Origin: CAWDYA01 sp963806495
Lineage (GTDB): Bacteria; Acidobacteriota; Polarisedimenticolia; JACPZX01; DASXTC01
Assembly: GCA_963806495.1 (NCBI GenBank)
Contig: CAWDYA010000006.1
Location: 124,001-188,000 of the forward strand
Direction: 5' to 3'
Length of the DNA stretch: 64,000 nucleotides
Every line of letters begins with the position of its first letter. Position 1 is the first letter of the stretch. The translations under genes were made by a program, and so were the position numbers. Positions 25,013-34,453 of the stretch are shown piece by piece. The notes beneath the pieces are model-generated. The model was not told where the DNA came from. It searched no databases and saw only the letters and a list, made by a program, of their open reading frames with translations.

Positions 25013-26698
25013 GTGAGCGAAGAAACCGGTTTCAGCAACTTCATCCGCCAGATCGTCGAGGACGACCTCGCCTCCGGCAAGCACGAGACCGTCGTCACGC
25101 GGTTTCCTCCCGAGCCCAACGGCTATCTCCACATCGGTCACGCGAAGTCGATCTGCCTCAACTTCGGCATCGCCCTCGCCTATGAGGGCCGCTGCCATCT
25201 GCGGTTCGACGACACCAACCCCGTCAAGGAGGATGTCGAGTACATCGAGTCGATCCAGGAGGACGTCCGATGGCTCGGGTTCGACTGGGGCGAGCATCTC
25301 TATCACGCGGCCGACTATTTCGACCGGTTGTACGAGTGGGCCGAGCGTCTCATCACCCGGGGATGCGCCTATGTGTGCGACCTGACCGGCGACGAGATAC
25401 GCCGGACTCGCGGCACTCTCACCGAGCCGGGCACGGAGTCCCCCTACCGGAACCGCACCGTCGAGGAGAATCTCGACCTGTTCCGCAGGATGCGGGCCGG
25501 CGAGTTCGAGAACGGCGCGCGGGTCCTGCGTGCAAAGATCGACATGGCCTCGCCCAATCTGAACATGCGCGATCCGGTGATGTACCGGATCCTGCACGCC
25601 GCGCATCACCGGACGGGAGACACATGGTGCATCTACCCGACCTATGACTGGGCGCACGGCCAGTCCGACGCGATCGAGGGGATCACCCACTCGCTTTGCA
25701 CGCTGGAGTTCGAGGATCACCGGCCGCTGTACGACTGGTATCTGGACAGGCTGGAGCTGTCGCACCGCCCACGGCAGATCGAGTTCGCCCGGCTCAACCT
25801 CAGCTACACCGTCCTGAGCAAGCGATGGCTCAACGAGCTGGTGACCACAGGCCTCGTATCGGGGTGGGACGATCCGCGGATGCCCACCCTGGCCGGGCTT
25901 CGCCGCCGCGGCTACACGCCGGAGGCGATCCGCCTGTTCTGCGACAGGATCCGGGTGGCCAAGGCCGACAGCCTGGTGGACATGGAGATGCTGGAGAGCA
26001 CCGTGCGGGAGGATCTCAACGCACGCGTGCCGCGCGCCCTGTGCGTGCACCGGCCGCTGCGCGTGGTGCTGACCAACATCCCCGGGGGAGAGGTCCGCGA
26101 GCTCGAGGTGCCGAACTTCCCTGACGACCCGCCGCGGATGGGACACCGGCGCATCCCCTTCACACGGGCCCTGTACGTGGAGCGGGAGGACTTCATGGAG
26201 GACCCGCCGCGCAAGTTCCACCGCCTCGCTCCGGGCCGCGAGGTGCGTCTGCGGTTCGCCTGCGTGATCCGCTGCGACGACGTGATCAGGGATCCCTCCA
26301 CGGGCGAGGTGGTCGAGCTGCGCTGCACGGCGGACGAGGCGACCTTCGACGCGCCTCCCGAGGGGCGGAAGGTGCCCGGCACCATCCACTGGGTTTCGGC
26401 GGAACGCTCCCTGCCGGTCGAGCTGCGTCTGTACGATCGTCTGTTCACCGTGCCCAACCCGGCCTCCGGCGAGGCCGACTACAAGACGCACATCAACCCC
26501 GCCTCGCTCGAGGTGCTGGCAGGGGCGCGCGCCGAGGTATCGCTCGCCGGGGCGCGCCCGGGCGACCGGTTCCAGTTCGAGCGGCGCGGCTTCTACGTCG
26601 CCGATGGCTCCGCCCCCGACGGCAGCCCCCTCGTGTTCAACCGGATCGTGTCCCTGCGGGACACCTGGGCCAAGATCGTCCGAAGCGGCAAGGCCTGA
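25013..26698 (+). CDS. glnS: Glutaminyl-tRNA synthetase
   Basis: A 561-aa class I synthetase that charges tRNA-Gln directly. It has the HIGH motif in PEPNGYLHIGHAKS, LRFDDTNPVKEDVEYI, the GlnRS-specific HGQSDAIEGITHSLCTLEFEDHRPLYDWYLD, and a KMSKS-type loop VLSKRWL. Two beta-barrel anticodon-binding domains follow (EVPNFPDDPPRMGHRRIPF, then ADYKTHINPASLEVL). Length is typical of bacterial GlnRS. A GTG start is used. It is co-directional with tRNA-Gln(CTG) and probably shares its promoter, which would link enzyme supply to tRNA supply. Presence of glnS suggests direct glutaminylation. Confidence 0.96.
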   Translation: MSEETGFSNFIRQIVEDDLASGKHETVVTRFPPEPNGYLHIGHAKSICLNFGIALAYEGRCHLRFDDTNPVKEDVEYIESIQEDVRWLGFDWGEHLYHAADYFDRLYEWAERLITRGCAYVCDLTGDEIRRTRGTLTEPGTESPYRNRTVEENLDLFRRMRAGEFENGARVLRAKIDMASPNLNMRDPVMYRILHAAHHRTGDTWCIYPTYDWAHGQSDAIEGITHSLCTLEFEDHRPLYDWYLDRLELSHRPRQIEFARLNLSYTVLSKRWLNELVTTGLVSGWDDPRMPTLAGLRRRGYTPEAIRLFCDRIRVAKADSLVDMEMLESTVREDLNARVPRALCVHRPLRVVLTNIPGGEVRELEVPNFPDDPPRMGHRRIPFTRALYVEREDFMEDPPRKFHRLAPGREVRLRFACVIRCDDVIRDPSTGEVVELRCTADEATFDAPPEGRKVPGTIHWVSAERSLPVELRLYDRLFTVPNPASGEADYKTHINPASLEVLAGARAEVSLAGARPGDRFQFERRGFYVADGSAPDGSPLVFNRIVSLRDTWAKIVRSGKA

Positions 26699-26794
26699 GC
26701 GCGATCCCCTCCCCTTCCGCCTCCATCCGTGACGTCCTATCATGGCCAACAGCCGCCCCGGTGTGCCACCGGGCGGACTTCACGAGGTGACTCG

Positions 26795-27451
26795 ATGGCG
26801 ACGAAACAGGCAAAGAAGGGCGCAGCGAAGGGCCGGACGGCAGCACGGGTGACCGGGGCGAAGCGGAAGCCTGCGCGCAGGACAGTGACGAAACGGGCGG
26901 CACCGAAGAAACGGGCGGCCCGGACCGCCGCAGCCGCGCCTCCGATGGATCCGCAGGCGATGATGGCCGCCTGGGAGAAGTTCAAGACACCCGGAGAGGG
27001 ACACCGGCGGCTCGAGCCGATGATCGGCTCGTTCAGGGCGCGCACCACATGGGTGATGGGCCCCGGCGCGCCTCCCGAGACGAGCGAGGGGTCCTCCGAG
27101 AACCGGTGGGCCCTGGGCGGGCGGTATCTCGAGCAGCGCTACTCCGGATCAGCGATGGGGATGCCGCTGGAGGGCGTGGGGTTCACCGGGTTCGACAACG
27201 CGCGGAAGAAGTTCGTGGGCACCTGGATGGACAACTTCGGCACGGGCATCATGTACAGCCTCGGCACCGGCAAGCCCACCAACGAGGAGATCGAGTTCGA
27301 ATCGGACGTGGTGATGCCGACGGGAGGTACGCGCCGGTACTGGAGCAAGGTGCGGATCGCCGATCGGGACAACCACTCGTTCGAGATGTGGACGAGAGAG
27401 AAAAACGGCCCCCGCTACCGCGCCATGCTGGTCGAGTACAGCCGCCGCTGA
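26795..27451 (+). CDS. DUF1579 family protein with a basic Lys/Ala/Arg N-terminal tail
   Basis: A 218-aa protein. Residues 1-50 are a low-complexity basic tail (MATKQAKKGAAKGRTAARV, then KRKPARRTVTKRAAPKKRAA) like histone H1 or AlgP tails. The rest is a DUF1579 lipocalin-like domain (GEGHRRLEPMIGSFRARTTWVM, GFDNARKKFVGTWMDNFGTGIM, EMWTREKNGPRYRAMLVEYSR). The start ATG 26795 follows GAGGTGA. The tail may bind nucleic acid, which is inference from composition only. It ends convergent to a small secreted protein gene and its terminator. Confidence 0.8.
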   Translation: MATKQAKKGAAKGRTAARVTGAKRKPARRTVTKRAAPKKRAARTAAAAPPMDPQAMMAAWEKFKTPGEGHRRLEPMIGSFRARTTWVMGPGAPPETSEGSSENRWALGGRYLEQRYSGSAMGMPLEGVGFTGFDNARKKFVGTWMDNFGTGIMYSLGTGKPTNEEIEFESDVVMPTGGTRRYWSKVRIADRDNHSFEMWTREKNGPRYRAMLVEYSRR

Positions 27452-27464
27452 TCTCCCGCGCAAG

Positions 27465-27497
27465 AAAAAAGCGCCGGGCTCGCGTGGAGCCCGGCGC
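27465..27497 (-). terminator. Rho-independent terminator of the small secreted protein gene
   Basis: A perfect 11-bp GC-rich stem, GCGCCGGGCTC (27471-27481) and GAGCCCGGCGC (27487-27497), with a 5-nt loop. On the minus strand it is followed directly by six Ts (27470-27465), 27 bp after the stop of the 107-aa gene. Confidence 0.9.
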
Positions 27498-27523
27498 ATC
27501 AGTATCACCCGATTCCGGCCGCG

Positions 27524-27847
27524 TTACTTCGTCTTGGCCGGCTTGATCATCGTCACGCCCTGGTGCTCGCCCTTCTCGTTGTCGAGGCAGGTTACGACGA
27601 TCATCTCCCCCGGCTTCACGTTCGCCAGAGAGGCGCGCGCCTTCGGCAGGACCGGCGAGGTATGCTCCTCACCCTTGTCGTCCTTCACCGTGATCGTGTT
27701 GGCGCTTGCATCCACCGAGACCACCGTGACGGTCATCTCGTGGGTCTTCTTGCCGTTCTCCTTCTCTCCCGCGCTCGCCGCCTGAACGAAGAGCAGGCCT
27801 GCGACCGCGAGAACGCCCAGCACTGCAACGAGCTTTCTCTTCTGCAT
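27524..27847 (-). CDS. Small secreted protein with an OB-like beta-rich domain, unknown function
   Basis: 107 aa from ATG 27847, chosen because GGAGG lies 10 nt upstream and a signal peptide begins there (MQKRKLVAVLGVLAVAGLLF, cleaved near ASAGEK). The mature 80 residues are a compact beta protein (MTVTVVSVDASANTITVKDDKGEE, then VKPGEMIVVTCLDNEKGEHQGVTMIK). This resembles small periplasmic OB-fold/DUF5666-like proteins. It is a single-gene unit with its own terminator. Confidence 0.7.
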   Translation of the reverse strand: MQKRKLVAVLGVLAVAGLLFVQAASAGEKENGKKTHEMTVTVVSVDASANTITVKDDKGEEHTSPVLPKARASLANVKPGEMIVVTCLDNEKGEHQGVTMIKPAKTK

Positions 27848-28107
27848 GTCCGACAGTCCTCCATCCATCCGTTTGTAGCGGGGCATGGCGATAACCATAC
27901 AACGACGCGGTGCGGCCCGCCAACCCGGGGCGCATCGATCGGGGTCGGCGATCGTCTCGCATTTGGTTGATATCTGGCGGTTATGCTGCCCGGATCAAGC
28001 CTAATGGGGCCCAAACGTCTACCGCCCCGGGTTCCATACCGCAGGCGATCGCGCGGCCCGCAAGAGGATTTGCCGGGCCGGCGGATGTCCTGTATCCTTC
28101 CGGCCCT

Positions 28108-30840
28108 ATGGCCTGGGACCCCGGAACGAAGCTCGGCCCGTACGAGATCGTCGCGCCACTCGGCGCCGGCGGCATGGGGGAGGTCCATCGCGCCCGCGAC
28201 ACGCGCCTGAACCGGGACGTCGCCATCAAGGTGATCCCGGCGGGTCTTGCGGGCAACGAGCAGCTCCGACAGCGATTCGAGCGCGAGGCGAAGGCAATCT
28301 CCTCGCTCAACCACCCGAACATCTGCACGCTCTACGACATCGGCCAGGCACCGTCCGAGGAAGGCTCACCGTCCGGGCGGCTCCACTACCTGGTGATGGA
28401 GCTGCTGGAGGGCGAGTCGCTCGCCGACCGCGTGGCGAAGGGACCGCTGCCGCTGCACGAGGTGCTCAAGTACGGCCGCCAGATAGCCTCCGCGCTCGAG
28501 GCGGCGCACCGGCAGGGGATCATCCACCGCGATCTCAAGCCCGGCAACATCATGCTCACGCGGTCGGGCGCGAAGCTCCTGGACTTCGGCCTCGCGCGCA
28601 CCGCCGCCGGCGACACGCCGCCGGTGAGCGGCCCCTCCTCCACCTCGTCCCACATGCCCACCGCGATGGCGCCCGAGGCGGGGCCACTGACCGCCGAGGG
28701 CACGATCCTCGGCACGTTCCAGTACATGGCCCCCGAGCAGCTCGAGGGAAGCGACGCCGACCCGCGCACCGATATCTTCACCCTCGGCGCGGTGCTGTAC
28801 GAGATGGCCACCGGCAAACGCGCCTTCGAGGGGCACTCCCGCACGAGCCTCATCGCCGCGATCGTCTCCTCCCAGCCGGCACCGATCGCCTCGGTGACAC
28901 CCATGACTCCGCCCGCGCTGGACCACGTCGTGCGGCGATGCCTGGAGAAGGACCCGGACGACCGGTGGCAGAGCGCCCACGACGTCGCCGCCGAGCTGCA
29001 GTGGATCGGAGAGGCCGGGTCGCAGGCGGGAGTGGCCGCGCCGGTCGTCGTGAGACGAAGGACACGCGAGCGGCTGGCGTGGGGGCTCGCGGCAGCGCTC
29101 GGCATCGTCAGCCTGCTGCTCGGAGTCGGCTACGTGGGGCGCGCCGCCCCCGAGGCGCGGGCTTTTCGTGCCACGCTGGCGCCGCCCCCCGAACAGGCGC
29201 TCATCCCCTACGACCTTCTCGGCCTGGCCCTGTCGCCCGACGGCGGCACTCTGGCCTTCGTCGCCATAGGCGCCGACGGCAGCAAGCGGCTCTGGCTGCG
29301 GGAGCTGTCCAGCATGACATCGCGGGCGGTTCCGGAGACCGAAGGCGCGGAGTATCCGTTCTGGTCCCCCGACGGCCGCAACCTGGGCTTCTTCGCGGAC
29401 GCAAAGCTCAAGGTAATCGATCTGCGCGGCGGCTCACCGCGCGTTCTGGCCGACGCGCCGACGGGACGCGGCGCGACGTGGGGGAAGGAGGGGGTGATCC
29501 TGTTCGCCCCCAACATCACCTCGCCGATCATGCGCGTGCCGGCCGAGGGCGGGGAGGCGGAGCCGGCCACCCGGTACGACCCCGAGACCGAGACGACACA
29601 TCGATGGCCCATCTTCCTCCCCGACGGGAAGCACTTCGTGTATGTCTCCCGCGGGCGCGGCTCGGGTCGCCTCGAGGTCGGCCGCCTCATGGTCGCCTCG
29701 CTCGGCAGTCTCGACGCCTCGATGCTCATCGAGGATGCTTCCAACGCCCTGTATGTCGAGCCCGGCTACCTGCTCTACGGCCGCTCCGCAAACCTCTACG
29801 CCCTCAGGTTCGATCCCGCCGCGATGAAGGTCGAGGGCCAGCCGATCCCGCTCGTACGCGAGAAGCTCAGCTTCTGGGAACCGAAGAACTTCGTGCCGTT
29901 TGCCGCTTCCGACGCCGGGACGATCGTCTACCTGCCCGAGGCGATACGGACATCCCGGATGCAGTGGTATGACCGGAACGGCCTGCCGCTCGAGACGGTC
30001 GGCCCGCCCGGCTACTTTGGCACCGGCCGTATCGCACCGGATGGCCGCAAGATCGCCTACATGCAGGCTGACTCCCCGCAGGGGCTCGCCGATATCTGGA
30101 TCCGGGATCTCGATTTCAACAGGTCGTACCGGCTCACGCAGCAGAGCGGGCTGTACGCCTCTCCCTCCTGGGCGCCCGACTCCGACCGGATCGCGTTTCT
30201 CTGCCAGCCCAAGGGAGTGCAGGACCTCTGCGTCACGTCGCTGAGCGGCGGCGGCGAAGTGAGCATCCTGTACGAATCGAGCACCTGGAAGAACACGGGA
30301 AGCTGGCTGCCCGACGGGAAGGGGCTCCTGCTGGATGTGCAGGATCCCGAGACGAAGTTCGACATCATGCTCCTGCCCGATGGGGACAAGTCGGACCCCG
30401 TGCCGGTCCTGCGCACTCCTTTTGTCGAGAGCAACGCGGAAGCCTCGCCCGACGGGCGGCACATGGCATACGAGTCCGATCAGACCGGCCGCACAGAAGT
30501 GTACATCCGCAACATCGACCGCTCGGCCGGCCAGTGGCAGATCTCCAGCGACGGGGGCCAGCAGCCGCGATGGCGCGCCGACGGCAGGGAGCTCTTCTAC
30601 GTCTCCTCCGACGGCTACATGATGGTGGCGCCGATTGAGGGCGGCGCCGCGATCCGGCCCGGCACCCCTGTGCGCCTCTTCCAGCTTCCCGAGCGCCCCG
30701 AGAGCCAGACGCCGATCCTCGCCGACGTGAGCCCCGACGGACAGCGCATCCTGCTCGACGTCCCGACCACCAGCCGCACCAGCATCGGTTTCCACGCCAT
30801 CTCCCACTGGACGGCGCTCCTGGTCGCCGAGCAGCCCTGA
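28108..30840 (+). CDS. Ser/Thr protein kinase with TolB/WD40-like periplasmic propeller
   Basis: A 910-aa receptor-type kinase. The cytoplasmic Hanks kinase has G-loop LGAGGMGEVHRAR, Lys41 (VAIKV), catalytic IIHRDLKPGN (D142), DFG in KLLDFGLAR and YMAPEQ. One membrane helix follows (LAWGLAAALGIVSLLLGVGYV, about residues 330-352). A C-terminal PD40/TolB-type six-bladed propeller comes next (LALSPDGGTLAFVAIGADG, EYPFWSPDGRNLGFFAD, ASPSWAPDSDRIAF, AEASPDGRHMAYESDQTGR). Ligand sensing outside and phosphorylation inside is the family model. ATG 28108 is used; the frame is open upstream but not kinase-like. Confidence 0.9.
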   Translation: MAWDPGTKLGPYEIVAPLGAGGMGEVHRARDTRLNRDVAIKVIPAGLAGNEQLRQRFEREAKAISSLNHPNICTLYDIGQAPSEEGSPSGRLHYLVMELLEGESLADRVAKGPLPLHEVLKYGRQIASALEAAHRQGIIHRDLKPGNIMLTRSGAKLLDFGLARTAAGDTPPVSGPSSTSSHMPTAMAPEAGPLTAEGTILGTFQYMAPEQLEGSDADPRTDIFTLGAVLYEMATGKRAFEGHSRTSLIAAIVSSQPAPIASVTPMTPPALDHVVRRCLEKDPDDRWQSAHDVAAELQWIGEAGSQAGVAAPVVVRRRTRERLAWGLAAALGIVSLLLGVGYVGRAAPEARAFRATLAPPPEQALIPYDLLGLALSPDGGTLAFVAIGADGSKRLWLRELSSMTSRAVPETEGAEYPFWSPDGRNLGFFADAKLKVIDLRGGSPRVLADAPTGRGATWGKEGVILFAPNITSPIMRVPAEGGEAEPATRYDPETETTHRWPIFLPDGKHFVYVSRGRGSGRLEVGRLMVASLGSLDASMLIEDASNALYVEPGYLLYGRSANLYALRFDPAAMKVEGQPIPLVREKLSFWEPKNFVPFAASDAGTIVYLPEAIRTSRMQWYDRNGLPLETVGPPGYFGTGRIAPDGRKIAYMQADSPQGLADIWIRDLDFNRSYRLTQQSGLYASPSWAPDSDRIAFLCQPKGVQDLCVTSLSGGGEVSILYESSTWKNTGSWLPDGKGLLLDVQDPETKFDIMLLPDGDKSDPVPVLRTPFVESNAEASPDGRHMAYESDQTGRTEVYIRNIDRSAGQWQISSDGGQQPRWRADGRELFYVSSDGYMMVAPIEGGAAIRPGTPVRLFQLPERPESQTPILADVSPDGQRILLDVPTTSRTSIGFHAISHWTALLVAEQP

Positions 30841-30996
30841 ACCCTCCTCCGGCAGGCTCGCACTGAATTCGTACCTGCTCCCCCATCGGGGATTCTTGTC
30901 CGTTCAGATATCTCCAGGGGGGCTCGCCCGGCGGCCGGGAGCCGGCACCGGCAGCCCGCCGTGTCCGCCGCCTCAGGCGGCCTGGGAGGTACACCG

Positions 30997-33900
30997 ATGC
31001 GGTATTCGAACGGGGGGAGGATGGTCATGGCGGCGCTTGCGTCGCTCACGACCCTCATGATCGGCGCGACGATGCCGGCTGACGGCGCGTCGCCGAGAAA
31101 GAACGGGCCCATCGCGCAGGACCGGGCGCGCCGGGAGCAGACGCGACGGCCGACGCTCGACGACCTGACCGCGCATACCGAGATGGAGCGGAGGCCCGAT
31201 GGGAGCGTGCAATGGAAGCGCAGCTTCAAGAACGCGATTCCGTGGGAAGAGTATCTCGCGGCCCTGAAGGCCGAGGGCCCCATCGAGTACGATTTCAGCG
31301 GCTCGACTCCGGTGATGCGCCGTGGAGCGGTGGACCGCTCCGGCGACAGTCCTGCCGACCTGACCGCGCGGCCGGGAGAGTCAATCGTCACCGGCGGTGC
31401 CGGCATCTTCGATGCGGCCGGCGCCGCAGGTGCCACAACCTGCGTGTCCCCGGACGACGACTACGACGGTGACAGCTTTACGCTCACCACGACTCCGGCC
31501 GACCAGTTCCCGCTCCGCCTTGGCGAGTACGTGGCCGACCGGCCCCGCGTGGTGGCCAACTTCACCTCCTATATCGAGCCGGGGATCGACGTCCTCTACA
31601 GCGGCGAGACCGTCACGACCTTCGAGTCGGAGCGGTTCTTCCAGAACGACCTTGTCATCAAGGAGCAGGTCGTCGAGACCCGCGAGATCAAGAAGAAGTT
31701 CAACAGCTCGTTCGCGTTCAAGTGGGTCATCGCCCGGGGCGCCCTGCCGGTCATCAGCCTGGACCTGAACGCCGGCGGGAGCTACGAGCGCAGCTACGAG
31801 TACAAGTGGACCCGCGACAAGACCCGCACCGTCGAGGAGAAGTTCACCGATCTGAGAAAGCAACACGAGGAGAATCACCTGTCGTTCGGTCCGACGGCGG
31901 GCCGCGTGTCCGGCCAGGTGACCATGAGGAACGCCTCTGATTACGCGATCGACGTGGACGTCTCCAACATCCGGATCGCCGTCGTCACCTACAGCCCGTA
32001 CACCGGCGAGAAGTACGCCCTCGGCGACGTGGCACTCTCCGGCTCGTACCTGCTGGGCTACGGCTCGGGCAACGACTCCGCGAGCAGCTTCGTGCAGCTC
32101 TCGAGCCTGAACACCTTCGACATGATGAACCGTCTGGCCGAAGGGTGGGTGTTCGACATGGAGATGGCCTCGTACACGGCGAACGACCACGCCACGGGAG
32201 GAAGCCTCACCTCCATCATCTCGCAGGTCAACCAGCGCAACGCGCGGATCTCCATCCACTATGGGGACACCACGCCGAGACAGTTCGGACAGGTGTCCGT
32301 CTTCCAGCCGGCCGATGCCTGCCTGACCGGCAAGGACATGCTCACGCAGTTCGTCGGCGCCTCCAACGTGGAGTTCGATCGGCTGTCCGACGGCAGTCTC
32401 GTCGTCAAGCGGATCTACAACCGTGAGAACCATTTTGCCGATCGCGACTTCGACACCTTGACTCCCGATGAGCAGGCCCAGTACGGCCGGTGGATCATCG
32501 GCTACGACTACTACAACCGTCCCGAGCTGAACTTCGACCTCGAGACGACACTGCTGACCCCTGAGGACAAGGTCTACTTCTACTACGTGACCGCCGCGGA
32601 CTTCGTCCAGCCCGAGCCGCCTGCAGACGAGGTGGACGCGTTCGCCCTCGCCAACGACGGCACCTCCCCCTCGTCGTCGCTGGTCACGCCGGTATCGACC
32701 TACGACACCGTGGAGCTGAGCGTCGCCACGGCGTTCACGATCGAGAGCGCCTATACGCAGTCGGTCGGCAACATCTACAACGCCAACTGCGGGATCATCT
32801 ACGGAGCCACATGGTACGGGCATCAGGTCACGACGGACTCCCGCTATCAGTCCATCACGATTCCCGACGTCGACTGGTACGGTCTGCAGGTCGACTTCGG
32901 CGGACAGGGCTGGCGCTCGCTGGCCAGCATCATGGCCGACCCTGCCGCGAACGCGTCGGTGACGGAATTCCGCGGATTCCCCTACTATGACTACAAAGTG
33001 CGGTTTCTGGTCACCCCGTCCATGCTCGGCTCGTACCCGACACGCAACCTGCAGCTTCGCAGCTCCCGGGCGCGTCAGAGCTTCAGCGTCGGGTACGAGG
33101 GGTACAACGTCCTGGGACAGCATGTCTCGTGCCGATGGTCCGATCCGGGCGGCTACTACCACAACACCGGCAGCGTGAGCGTCTGGTACAAGCTCGACAA
33201 CATGGACGGCGATCTTGACGGATTCTATGATGTCGCCGCCACGGGCATCGATTTCGACGATGCGAACGCGAAGAGGTTCCCCTGGGCCCCTGAGTTTCTC
33301 GACGGCATCGACAACGACGGTGACGGCTCCATCGACGAGCAGCCGATGGAGTGCCCCGCCTCGCTCGATTCGTACGACGCGGGAAGCTGTCACCTCGACG
33401 ATCGGATGGGATGGTACCCGCCCGCGCCGAGCACCCTCATCGAGCGGCGCTACGGGATGTCCAGCGGATCCTACACGGGATGGGAGACCGTGGGCAGCGG
33501 CATCGACAGTTACGACTTCGTCATGACGTCGGATCCCGCCGTCGTCTCAATGGAGGTCCGGACCACCTACTACCCGTCGGGGGGCGGATCATACAGCGGC
33601 GTGAACATCATCAATCACACCGCCGGCGGTGACGTTCCCGTCTTCGACGCAGGGGCGGACTTCGAGGCTGAATCCGGCCGCGTGGTCGCTCCGATGAGGA
33701 TCGACACGACCGGCGGCACGACCTTCGTGCACACGCCGGCCGGTTCGACGGGATACGGATCGGCGTCGGCAGACTACCGGATCAGCATCCCGGCTTCGGG
33801 TGACTACTACATCTGGACGAATGTCTCCGCGACCAGCGTCAGCGACGACTCGTTCTTTGTGACGCTGTACGATCCGTCCGGACAGCCGGTCGATTTCGGT

Positions 33901-34302
33901 TACGGCTCGCAGGCTCATTTCCGTCTCGAGCAGTCGAACCCCGCATACGGGTACAACGGATTCGGATGGACACGCGTCGGCCACTGGAACCCGTACGTCC
34001 AGCCGGAGCAGTTCGTCAACCCGATCACCTACCACCTGAACCCCGGCGTCTACTTCCTGAGGATCCAGCCTCGGGAGCTGGGGACGAAGCTCGACAAGCT
34101 CCGGGTCGAGCGGTACTGCCCGGACGCCGACGCGGACGGGTGGACCATCTGTTCGGGCGACTGCAACGACGGCAACCCGAATGTGCATCCGAACCGCGGT
34201 GAAGTCTGCTCCACCGCATATGACGACGACTGCGACGGTTACGTCAATGAAGGCTGCGGTGGCGGCGGCTCGATCATCTTCAAGAAGAAGGTCATCGAGT
34301 AG
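30997..34302 (+). CDS. Large secreted protein, 1101 aa, with MopE-like Asp/Cys-rich motifs
   Basis: ATG 30997 follows GGGAGGT. A signal peptide (MVMAALASLTTLMIGATMPADGA) begins near residue 10. The 800-residue body is polar and aromatic-rich, with no recognised domain. A DGIDNDGDGSIDE calcium-type loop lies near residue 770, a jelly-roll-like region follows, and the C-terminus has CPDADADGWTICSGDCNDGNPNV and CSTAYDDDCDGYVNEGCGGGG, the MopE-type putative metal-binding pattern. It ends with an odd basic tail (FKKKVIE). A surface protein binding metal or polymer is inferred. A strong terminator follows. Confidence 0.7.
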   Translation: MRYSNGGRMVMAALASLTTLMIGATMPADGASPRKNGPIAQDRARREQTRRPTLDDLTAHTEMERRPDGSVQWKRSFKNAIPWEEYLAALKAEGPIEYDFSGSTPVMRRGAVDRSGDSPADLTARPGESIVTGGAGIFDAAGAAGATTCVSPDDDYDGDSFTLTTTPADQFPLRLGEYVADRPRVVANFTSYIEPGIDVLYSGETVTTFESERFFQNDLVIKEQVVETREIKKKFNSSFAFKWVIARGALPVISLDLNAGGSYERSYEYKWTRDKTRTVEEKFTDLRKQHEENHLSFGPTAGRVSGQVTMRNASDYAIDVDVSNIRIAVVTYSPYTGEKYALGDVALSGSYLLGYGSGNDSASSFVQLSSLNTFDMMNRLAEGWVFDMEMASYTANDHATGGSLTSIISQVNQRNARISIHYGDTTPRQFGQVSVFQPADACLTGKDMLTQFVGASNVEFDRLSDGSLVVKRIYNRENHFADRDFDTLTPDEQAQYGRWIIGYDYYNRPELNFDLETTLLTPEDKVYFYYVTAADFVQPEPPADEVDAFALANDGTSPSSSLVTPVSTYDTVELSVATAFTIESAYTQSVGNIYNANCGIIYGATWYGHQVTTDSRYQSITIPDVDWYGLQVDFGGQGWRSLASIMADPAANASVTEFRGFPYYDYKVRFLVTPSMLGSYPTRNLQLRSSRARQSFSVGYEGYNVLGQHVSCRWSDPGGYYHNTGSVSVWYKLDNMDGDLDGFYDVAATGIDFDDANAKRFPWAPEFLDGIDNDGDGSIDEQPMECPASLDSYDAGSCHLDDRMGWYPPAPSTLIERRYGMSSGSYTGWETVGSGIDSYDFVMTSDPAVVSMEVRTTYYPSGGGSYSGVNIINHTAGGDVPVFDAGADFEAESGRVVAPMRIDTTGGTTFVHTPAGSTGYGSASADYRISIPASGDYYIWTNVSATSVSDDSFFVTLYDPSGQPVDFGYGSQAHFRLEQSNPAYGYNGFGWTRVGHWNPYVQPEQFVNPITYHLNPGVYFLRIQPRELGTKLDKLRVERYCPDADADGWTICSGDCNDGNPNVHPNRGEVCSTAYDDDCDGYVNEGCGGGGSIIFKKKVIE

Positions 34303-34323
34303 CCATCGCCCCTGCCTTTTCCC

Positions 34324-34361
34324 GGCCCCGGTCGGCCCGACGGGCCGGCCGGGGCCCTTTT
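34324..34361 (+). terminator. Rho-independent terminator after the 1101-aa secreted protein
   Basis: A 15-bp stem (34324-34338 with 34342-34356, one T-G pair) closes a GAC loop and is followed by C and TTTT (34358-34361), 22 bp after the stop codon. Confidence 0.85.
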
Positions 34362-34453
34362 GTGCCGGCGCGCCCTGTACGGAATCATTGCCGTGCGGGA
34401 GGGATTCTGATAGCCTCGGTCCATACTCCCCGCGTGCAACCCGATCGGTGCGC

